Shown: piece by piece, positions 7,290 through 12,273 of the stretch | Numbering within the stretch: position 1 is the stretch's first letter | Layout of the letters: every line of letters begins with the position of its first letter | DNA from: a bacterium | GTDB lineage: Bacteria; Patescibacteriota; Minisyncoccia; RBG-13-40-8-A | DNA: 12,273 bases | NCBI GenBank assembly: GCA_030692145.1 | Contig: JAUYCU010000035.1 | Location: forward strand, 1 to 12,273 | Direction of reading: 5' to 3' | The notes under the pieces: model-generated | The model's input: only the letters and a program-made list of their open reading frames with translations | Told to the model about the DNA's origin: nothing | Database searches by the model: none | Position numbers and translations under genes: made by a program

Positions 7290-8555
7290 TTAGTATTCCC
7301 TCAACTTGCCCAGTTTGTGATGTTCGCGGATTTTTTGTAATGACTTGGCTTCAATTTGACGGATTCTTTCTCTGGTAACGCAGAATTCCTTTCCTACCTC
7401 TTCAAGCGTGTGCGTAATTCCGTCGCCCAGACCGAAACGCATATCCAAAATTTTTCTTTCGCGAGGACTTAAATCCTCCAAAATCTCCACAAGCCAATCT
7501 CTTAATAATCTGCGCGCAGCAGTCTGGCTCGGGGTAATTGCTTTATCGTCTTCAATAAATTCTCCCAGCGTACTATCTTCTTCATCTTCTCCGACCGGAG
7601 ATTCCAAAGAAACGGTGTCCTGTGAAATTTTTTGGATATAGCGCACTTTTTCCACTTCCACGCCCATTTCCGCGGCAATTTCTTCGGGCATCGGCTCACG
7701 TCCCAGGTCTTGCAATAATCTTCTTTTTACCTGACTATATTTGGAAATTGTTTCTACCATATGCACGGGAATTCTGATTGTTCGCGACTGGTCCGCTAAA
7801 GCCCTGGTAATCGCCTGTCTTATCCACCAGGTTGCGTAAGTAGAAAATTTATAACCGCGATGATAATCGAACTTGTCCGCAGCCCTGAATAAGCCGATAT
7901 TTCCCTCTTGAATTAAATCCAAAAGCGTCAAATTCGGGCTTCTACCCACATAACGCTTAGCAATACTTACCACCAGTCTTAAATTTGATTTTATCAGTTT
8001 TTCCCTTGCTTCCTCATCGCCTTTTTCGATTCTTTTCGCAAGCTCTACCTCTCCTTCTGAAGACAAAAGATCGGTTTTCCCGATTTCCTTAAGATACATC
8101 TGTACGGAATCTACGTCCTCAAAATCGGAAAGAAGTTTTTTCAATTTTTTCTTCGGTTTTTCCTCTTTTTCTTCTTTAAGGGAATCGATATAATCCTTCT
8201 TTTCCAAAACCTTAACATGGGCGGTTTTCAACTGTTCATACAGTTCTTCGAGTCCCTCAATGTCTTCTTCGATTCTCGGCACTGCTCTGATTATTTCTTG
8301 CTCGGTTAAAAATCCCCTGTGTTTGCTTTTGCTGATTATGCTCTGAATTATCTCGTCCGTAACTTTTCCTTTCTTTCTGCGATGCTTTACTTGTTTCGGC
8401 TTCTGAGTTTTTCTTTGCCCCCCCCTAGATTTCTTTCCTTTTGTGGCCTTTTTGGTCTTTTTCGCTTTTCGGGATTTTGCTTTTCCGACTTTCGTTTTTT
8501 TGGACTTTTTAACCGTCTTTTTTACGGATTTCGATTTTTTCTTTTTTTTCTTCAT
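7290..8555 (-). CDS. rpoD: Principal sigma factor (sigma-70/SigA type) with Lys-rich N-terminal tail
   Basis: This 421-aa protein directs RNA polymerase to housekeeping promoters. Residues 1-64 are an unusual tail with 31 Lys and 5 Arg. Residues about 65-125 resemble region 1.1. Region 1.2 starts near DSVQMYLKEIG (149-159). Regions 2.1-2.4 span about 183-268, including the -10 recognition helix YATWWIRQAITRALADQSR (240-258). Region 3 is about 270-340. Region 4.2 contains TLEEVGKEFCVTRERIRQ (383-400), the -35 binding helix-turn-helix. The large non-conserved insert of E. coli sigma-70 is absent. Intact regions 2.4 and 4.2 agree with the TTGACA/TATAAT-like promoters in this window. The start is 11 nt after the dnaG stop and has no Shine-Dalgarno. 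The dnaG-rpoD order is that of the classic macromolecular-synthesis operon. Confidence 0.96.
   Translation of the reverse strand: MKKKKKKSKSVKKTVKKSKKTKVGKAKSRKAKKTKKATKGKKSRGGQRKTQKPKQVKHRRKKGKVTDEIIQSIISKSKHRGFLTEQEIIRAVPRIEEDIEGLEELYEQLKTAHVKVLEKKDYIDSLKEEKEEKPKKKLKKLLSDFEDVDSVQMYLKEIGKTDLLSSEGEVELAKRIEKGDEEAREKLIKSNLRLVVSIAKRYVGRSPNLTLLDLIQEGNIGLFRAADKFDYHRGYKFSTYATWWIRQAITRALADQSRTIRIPVHMVETISKYSQVKRRLLQDLGREPMPEEIAAEMGVEVEKVRYIQKISQDTVSLESPVGEDEEDSTLGEFIEDDKAITPSQTAARRLLRDWLVEILEDLSPRERKILDMRFGLGDGITHTLEEVGKEFCVTRERIRQIEAKSLQKIREHHKLGKLREY
8418..8425 (-). repeat. G8 homopolymer inside the rpoD coding region
   Basis: Eight consecutive C on the + strand read as G8 in rpoD codons for Arg-Gly-Gly within the basic tail (residues about 44-46). 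Such tracts are prone to polymerase slippage and sequencing error. A one-base change would shift the frame before every conserved sigma region. Confidence 0.9.
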
Positions 8556-8566
8556 ATTATTTTTTA

Positions 8567-10342
8567 TTACTTGTTAATTGTTTCTTGTTGATCGCTGATT
8601 TTGCCCAACTCCTCGGCTAATTTATAAAACTTTTCTCTCAACTCTCCTGTCTTTTCTTTGTTTTTCGAATCCTCGGCTTCCCTTATGTCCAAATTCAACT
8701 GGATCATTTTTTGTTTCAAGTCGTAAATTTTTATTTCCCTGATTGCACATTTTATTTCGCTCAGGACGTTTTCTTCTTCCAGATCACAATATTCCGCCTT
8801 AAAAACCAAATAATTGGTCAAATAAATTTCTTCTTTGACAAGTTCTTTTTGGAAATTTTTTAAATCGAACTCTTCTTTAAATAATTTAAGTTTAAGAAAA
8901 ATATCTTTAATTTCCCGAATGTCTAAGATATTCGGATTAAATTCTTCTTTTACGTAATTTTGGTACTGGGGATATTTCAAAACCAAACCCAATAAATGCT
9001 CTTCCAGGCTTTTAATTCTGGAGATTTGCCGATTCTCCGGAGTGGAAAAAATTTCCGTTTCTCCATTTTCACGTGCTTTAATTTTCTGCAAAGCTTCGAC
9101 CAGTTTTTTCTCATCTACTTTCAGCTTCGAAGCCAATAGCTGAAGCCAATGCGCTTGTTCGACAACATTGGCTATATTTTTAATAGGATAAAGAAGTTCC
9201 TTAGCGATTTCCCTTTTGTCTTCAACGGTTAAATTCGGATGTTTTGAAACGGCATTATCGAAATAAAATTCCATTATCGGTTTCGCGTTTTCCAAAATCT
9301 TTTCCCATTTTTGCGCGTCTTTTTTGATGATTTCCGCAGGGTCTTTGTCTTCTTGTGGCAAAACCGCCACTTTCACGTTAAACTCCAATTGTTGCGCCGG
9401 GGCAATCGCTCTTTTTGTCGCGCCCTCTCCACCGGTATCAGCGTCAAAAGAAAAAACAAGATTTTCCGCATATCTTTTCAAAACGCGAAGATGATCCATG
9501 GTTAAAGCGCTTCCCGAAGTGGCGATAGTGTTTTGCGTTCCTGCCTGATGCGCCATTATCAGGTCAAATTGTCCCTCAACTATAATACATTCGTTTTTCT
9601 TTCTTATTTCGGTTTTCGCCTTATCCAGCCCGTAAATAATTTTGCTTTTATTGTAAATCAAGGTATCAGGAGTATTCACATACTTAGCCACTTTTTCGTC
9701 TTCTTTGCCGAACACGCGTCCGGAAAACCCCGCAATTTGCCCGCTTAAATCGAATATCGGAAACATAATCCTGTTGCGGAACCTGTCATAATGTCTATCA
9801 GTGCCTTCTTTTTTTATGGAAAATCCCGCTTTTTCAATATCGTCTGCTTTATAGCCCAATTCGGCTAAATTTTTCGAAAGCGCATCCCATGAATCCGGCG
9901 CGTAACCAATTTTAAAATTCTTGATTGTTTCCGGTTTTAATCCTCTTTTTGTAAGATAATCTAAAACTGTTTTATTTTTTCCCAATTCTTTCTGAAAAAA
10001 TTCGCCCGCCTCGCTACAAACCTCGTATAAGGCCGTTCTTTGACTACGTAATTGCGGATCTTCTCTTTTCAAGGGAACTCCGGCTTTTTGCGCCAGAATG
10101 CGTAAAGCATCGACAAATTCTACGCCTTCGATTTTTTCCACGAAACTGAAAATATCCCCGCCCGCCTGGCAACTGAAACAATGCCAAATCTGTTTTGACG
10201 GAGATACAAAAAAAGAAGGATTTTTTTCCTTATGAAAAGGACAATGGGCTTTGTAATCCTTCCCGGCTTTTTTTAGCTTAATATAACCGCCGATAACTTC
10301 AACAACATCCAGCCGGTTTTTAATTTCATCAACTGGAGTCAT
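8567..10342 (-). CDS. dnaG: DNA primase DnaG
   Basis: DnaG synthesises RNA primers for Okazaki fragments and interacts with the replicative helicase. The 591-aa protein has the N-terminal CHC2 zinc-binding domain with C34, H37, C55 and C58. The RNA-polymerase core includes the basic segment YDRFRNRIMFPIFD (185-198). The TOPRIM metal site shows VEGQFD (255-260), SFDADTGGEGA (298-308) and DKDPAEII (332-339). A helical C-terminal region from about 430 onwards corresponds to the helicase-binding domain and diverges, as usual. The start follows the family N terminus and lies 6 nt after a consensus-like -10 box, so no Shine-Dalgarno can be expected. It is the first gene of a six-gene leftward operon. 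Confidence 0.97.
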   Translation of the reverse strand: MTPVDEIKNRLDVVEVIGGYIKLKKAGKDYKAHCPFHKEKNPSFFVSPSKQIWHCFSCQAGGDIFSFVEKIEGVEFVDALRILAQKAGVPLKREDPQLRSQRTALYEVCSEAGEFFQKELGKNKTVLDYLTKRGLKPETIKNFKIGYAPDSWDALSKNLAELGYKADDIEKAGFSIKKEGTDRHYDRFRNRIMFPIFDLSGQIAGFSGRVFGKEDEKVAKYVNTPDTLIYNKSKIIYGLDKAKTEIRKKNECIIVEGQFDLIMAHQAGTQNTIATSGSALTMDHLRVLKRYAENLVFSFDADTGGEGATKRAIAPAQQLEFNVKVAVLPQEDKDPAEIIKKDAQKWEKILENAKPIMEFYFDNAVSKHPNLTVEDKREIAKELLYPIKNIANVVEQAHWLQLLASKLKVDEKKLVEALQKIKARENGETEIFSTPENRQISRIKSLEEHLLGLVLKYPQYQNYVKEEFNPNILDIREIKDIFLKLKLFKEEFDLKNFQKELVKEEIYLTNYLVFKAEYCDLEEENVLSEIKCAIREIKIYDLKQKMIQLNLDIREAEDSKNKEKTGELREKFYKLAEELGKISDQQETINK

Positions 10343-10348
10343 AAGGTT

Positions 10349-10377
10349 ATTTTAGTAAAATTTAAGGAAGATGTAAA
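10349..10377 (-). promoter_or_regulatory. Promoter of the dnaG-rpoD-queA-tgt-queH-rarA operon
   Basis: On the - strand, -35 TTTACA (10377-10372) and -10 TAAAAT (10354-10349), each five of six to consensus, are separated by exactly 17 nt. Only six bases (AACCTT) lie between the -10 box and the dnaG ATG. Initiation at the usual distance would begin at, or within a base or two of, the A of the ATG, giving a leaderless mRNA. Confidence 0.75.
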
Positions 10378-10384
10378 GAAATTT

Positions 10385-10413
10385 TTGACAATTTTGTTAA
10401 ATATAGTTAAGAT
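10385..10413 (+). promoter_or_regulatory. Promoter of the HhH-GPD-like gene
   Basis: A perfect -35 TTGACA (10385-10390), a 17-nt spacer and -10 TAAGAT (10408-10413, four of six). The predicted start is near 10420, giving a leader of about 40 nt. Its -35 box is 7 nt from the -35 box of the divergent dnaG promoter, so the two polymerase footprints would overlap and initiation may be mutually exclusive. Confidence 0.75.
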
Positions 10414-10444
10414 GTAGTTTCGGCTCTTTAAATCAAAACAAACG

Positions 10445-10454
10445 AAAGGAGGTG
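10445..10454 (+). promoter_or_regulatory. Full-consensus Shine-Dalgarno
   Basis: AAAGGAGGTG, continued by A, is fully complementary to the usual bacterial 16S rRNA 3' end and ends a few bases before the ATG at 10459. It fixes the start of the downstream gene. No other gene in the window has a comparable site. Confidence 0.9.
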
Positions 10455-10458
10455 AAAA

Positions 10459-11562
10459 ATGAAAAGAACGGTTAAATTCAACGAGAAAATCGCGCTTGAA
10501 GTATTCACGATTCTCAATGATTTCTATCAAAGAGGTGTTGGAATTTTCAACGAGAAAAACCTTCCGCAAAACCGCTGGCCTCCCATTGACGCCAAACCAC
10601 TTTCCGATAAGGAACTTACTGATTTCTTTTTTTATGCTGCGCTCACAATGAGAGGCGGAATTATCAGCGACGACCCCTTCAGGTGGCTTTGGAATCTGCG
10701 AGAGAAACATCCAGCGCTGTTTGATCCGGCATTGGTTGTAAAAAAATGGACGCCGGAGAAAATCAGGGAAAGGCTCGTTGCCGCAGGAATGTCTTATAAA
10801 GGGTTGGAGATTCCACGATTCTGGTACAAAAACTCCGTAAATCTTTGCAAATGGTGGGGCGGTGACTTAAGAAACGTATTCAAATACGGGGTTCTCGAGT
10901 TTGAAGAAGCATTCAGACGAATCGATTACGAACGAAGCACAATCGGATTTTACGGTATGCGCAGAAAAATATTCTCTCTTTTAACCATCTGGCTGCAAGA
11001 GAAAAACCTCATTCCCGTATTCCCGACTCCGATTCCCGTCGACTTCCACGCAATGAGAGTTCTCTGGGCCACCGAAATACTCGACACAAACAAATGGGCT
11101 CGGCCATTTACTCCCAATGAAAAGCACCCCGAACAGCTTGCCGGAAAAACAACGATGCGCGTCTGGTATTCCCTTCCTGACCAAATCGCCATCTGGTCAC
11201 AGAAATTCCTCCAGAAAACAAACATTCCCCATATGACCATTAATCCTGCACTGTGGATTCTTTCCAGAAGCCTGTGCTCCGGGCAGCTCCAAAACCTGAC
11301 AAAGAAAGACGGAACAGTTTATGTCGAAACCGAAAAACTGCGCAAAAACCACAATCTTTGGCCCCCGAGTTATCAAGACCCCTGCCATATCTGCCCTGTT
11401 GAAAAATGGTGTAAATGGTGCATCCCTTCAGCTCCGTACTACAATTGGGGATTGCTCGTAAGAATCGGCAAAAGAGTCCCCTTTCCGCAACAATATCTTA
11501 TTGGATTCGAAAACCTGAATCACAAACCGCGTAAAAAAAACAGAGGCGCTGATCAAGCTTAG
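10459..11562 (+). CDS. Divergent HhH-GPD (endonuclease III-like) protein with candidate Fe-S cluster
   Basis: I do not recognise this 367-aa protein by overall sequence, but several pieces match the HhH-GPD base-excision glycosylase fold in order. Residues 54-143 read like its helical part: FFFYAALTMRGG, then a helix ending FWYKNSVNLCKWWGGD. GFYGMRRKI (163-171) sits where the hairpin motif of endonuclease III (GVGRKTA) would be, placing K170 at the catalytic lysine. PVDFHAMRV (193-201) matches VDTHIFRV, with D195 at the catalytic aspartate. LSRSLC (268-273) resembles the segment around the first Fe-S cysteine. C309-x2-C312-x5-C318 has exactly the spacing of the last three cluster cysteines of endonuclease III; about 35 residues separate C273 from C309 instead of six. 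C321 is an extra cysteine. A DNA-repair or base-removal role is inferred. Queuosine-salvage glycosylases (DUF2419) share the fold and are an alternative, but lack the cysteines. The C-terminal tail is basic. Confidence 0.65.
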   Translation: MKRTVKFNEKIALEVFTILNDFYQRGVGIFNEKNLPQNRWPPIDAKPLSDKELTDFFFYAALTMRGGIISDDPFRWLWNLREKHPALFDPALVVKKWTPEKIRERLVAAGMSYKGLEIPRFWYKNSVNLCKWWGGDLRNVFKYGVLEFEEAFRRIDYERSTIGFYGMRRKIFSLLTIWLQEKNLIPVFPTPIPVDFHAMRVLWATEILDTNKWARPFTPNEKHPEQLAGKTTMRVWYSLPDQIAIWSQKFLQKTNIPHMTINPALWILSRSLCSGQLQNLTKKDGTVYVETEKLRKNHNLWPPSYQDPCHICPVEKWCKWCIPSAPYYNWGLLVRIGKRVPFPQQYLIGFENLNHKPRKKNRGADQA

Positions 11563-11580
11563 CTTGGCAGCGCCTTATTT
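11545..11580. terminator. Bidirectional terminator containing both convergent stop codons
   Basis: GGCGCTG (11545-11551) pairs with CAGCGCC (11568-11574), and inside them CAAGC (11554-11558) pairs with GCTTG (11562-11566). TTATTTTT follows on the + strand; on the - strand the hairpin is followed by TCTG and eight T. The TAG of the HhH-GPD-like gene (11560-11562) and the TAA of the opposing gene (11561-11559) both lie in the apical part of the hairpin. Confidence 0.88.
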
Positions 11581-12273
11581 TTGTCCAAAAAAACCTCGAA
11601 AACAATATAATCCTTCTTCTTGTCTATGCCGGTTGTAATTCGCAGCTGAATGCTCCCCAAACGAGACCTCGGACGGGGTAAATCAAGACAGGAAGAAGCC
11701 AAAGACGTCAATCTGCTCTCCTCCGATTCTTTGCCATCCCATGTAATCATCTCGGCAACCTGATACCAAAAGTGGTTTCTTTTTTCCCGCTTTAGTCTGC
11801 AGACTACCTCAACCAGGAGATGACGATTACGAAGCAGAAATGGCCGTCCCAGCCTTTCCCTGACCTCCCTGATCCCTTTAAGCCTCTGAATGGGCTTTCT
11901 CCCCCTGTAGCTGAATTTATACCAATTCAGCCTCAAGTCGATAAAGTTCACTAAGCCCTTAAGAAAATTTTTCAGGTGCCTATTCAGGTTGCTTTCCGCC
12001 CAGCAAATATCGCGGACAAAGTACTCGTCCTTTAGCGAAACCGTAAATCTTGCTCCCTTTATCGCCTCTATATAACCGTTTTTCGTAATTAGGGCTTTCT
12101 GGCTCCTAATCCAGCGATGCCACTGTGCACGAACCATAAATACATTACTTGAAAGAGGTCCCTTTTCCCATAAAGAAATTCTTTGGTAAGCCAAGCCCTC
12201 TATTTTTTTAAATACGATAGGGGCAACCAATCGATATTGGGAAAGCGACAGAGAAAACCACTTTCTTCTTCTG
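11559..12273 (-). CDS. Basic protein of unknown function, 5' end beyond the window
   Basis: An open frame runs from the window edge to TAA at 11559. A TTG at 12230 could give 223 residues, but the frame stays open upstream for 14 more codons (basic, RRRK-rich) with no stop, so the true start is probably outside. I do not recognise the family. The protein has no clear membrane segment or signal peptide. Numbering from the TTG, there are aromatic stretches (AQWHRW at 35-40, NHFWYQ at 152-157) and a strongly basic middle (about 100-152), suggesting nucleic-acid contact. Only three cysteines are seen (76, 144, 181) and no metal motif. The end (about 193-217) looks like alternating beta strands. 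Sixty bases at 11641-11700 contain 34 G+C, against 15 of 60 at 6841-6900 in queA. It converges on the HhH-GPD-like gene with a 4-nt overlap. No competing frame is open on the other strand. Confidence 0.6.
   Translation of the reverse strand, partial: RRRKWFSLSLSQYRLVAPIVFKKIEGLAYQRISLWEKGPLSSNVFMVRAQWHRWIRSQKALITKNGYIEAIKGARFTVSLKDEYFVRDICWAESNLNRHLKNFLKGLVNFIDLRLNWYKFSYRGRKPIQRLKGIREVRERLGRPFLLRNRHLLVEVVCRLKREKRNHFWYQVAEMITWDGKESEESRLTSLASSCLDLPRPRSRLGSIQLRITTGIDKKKDYIVFEVFLDKNKALPS

Noticed and set aside
10339..10710. Minus-strand open frame of 123 codons over the divergent promoters and the 5' end of the right-arm gene
   Set aside because: It is antisense to a gene with a consensus promoter and Shine-Dalgarno, spans both promoters, and its product shows no family features.
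242..12273. Recoded TGA (glycine code of some CPR lineages)
   Set aside because: No gene ends in TGA, which drew attention, but every gene is full length under the standard code with no in-frame TGA, so recoding is not supported.
1..12273. CRISPR array, insertion sequence or prophage
   Set aside because: No regularly spaced direct repeats, transposase, integrase or phage structural motifs are visible on either strand. The inverted arms at 80-162 are too few and irregular for CRISPR.

Overview
The window looks like a piece of a compact bacterial chromosome, most likely from a Patescibacteria/CPR (Parcubacteria-like) organism. This is an inference from three things. Genes are packed with gaps of 0-30 nt or overlaps. 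Most starts lack a clear Shine-Dalgarno, and at least one promoter sits where it should give a leaderless mRNA. Housekeeping proteins are recognisable but short. All ten genes read through with the standard code, nine stops being TAA and one TAG. No 16S or other marker allows a firmer placement.

Left edge (1-241): the 3' half of a tRNA gene whose upstream sequence does not fold as the 5' half, followed by a densely self-complementary element (80-162), a small hairpin with T-runs, and the glgA promoter region. Left arm (242-3295, + strand): a two-gene carbohydrate unit. It encodes a GT5 glycogen/starch synthase (glgA) and an intracellular GH57 alpha-glucan enzyme that carries an unexpected UVR-like helical hairpin near its C terminus. 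A palindromic bidirectional terminator (3384-3412) separates it from the converging operon.

Centre (10342 down to 3411, - strand): one tight six-gene operon, dnaG-rpoD-queA-tgt-queH-rarA. It joins the dnaG-rpoD pair of the classical macromolecular-synthesis operon to the last three steps of queuosine tRNA modification (Tgt exchanges the base, QueA adds the epoxycyclopentanediol, QueH reduces epoxyqueuosine), and ends in the replication-fork AAA+ ATPase RarA. Spacings are 11, 1, 0, -26 and 4 nt. The promoter is consensus-like and lies 6 nt before the dnaG ATG, so the mRNA should start at or next to the start codon. The principal sigma factor has a 64-residue Lys/Arg-rich N-terminal tail encoded through A8 and G8 homopolymers.

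Right arm (10385-12273): a back-to-back promoter and a perfect Shine-Dalgarno drive a 367-residue protein in the opposite direction. I read it as a highly divergent endonuclease III-like (HhH-GPD) protein, with candidate catalytic Lys170 and Asp195 and an expanded Fe-S cysteine set (C273, C309, C312, C318). It converges on a basic protein of unknown function that runs off the window edge. Their stop codons overlap inside a shared bidirectional terminator. Hand counts in 60-nt samples suggest this arm is more GC-rich than the queA/tgt part of the operon. The HhH-GPD-like gene and its unknown neighbour are the least described part of the window.
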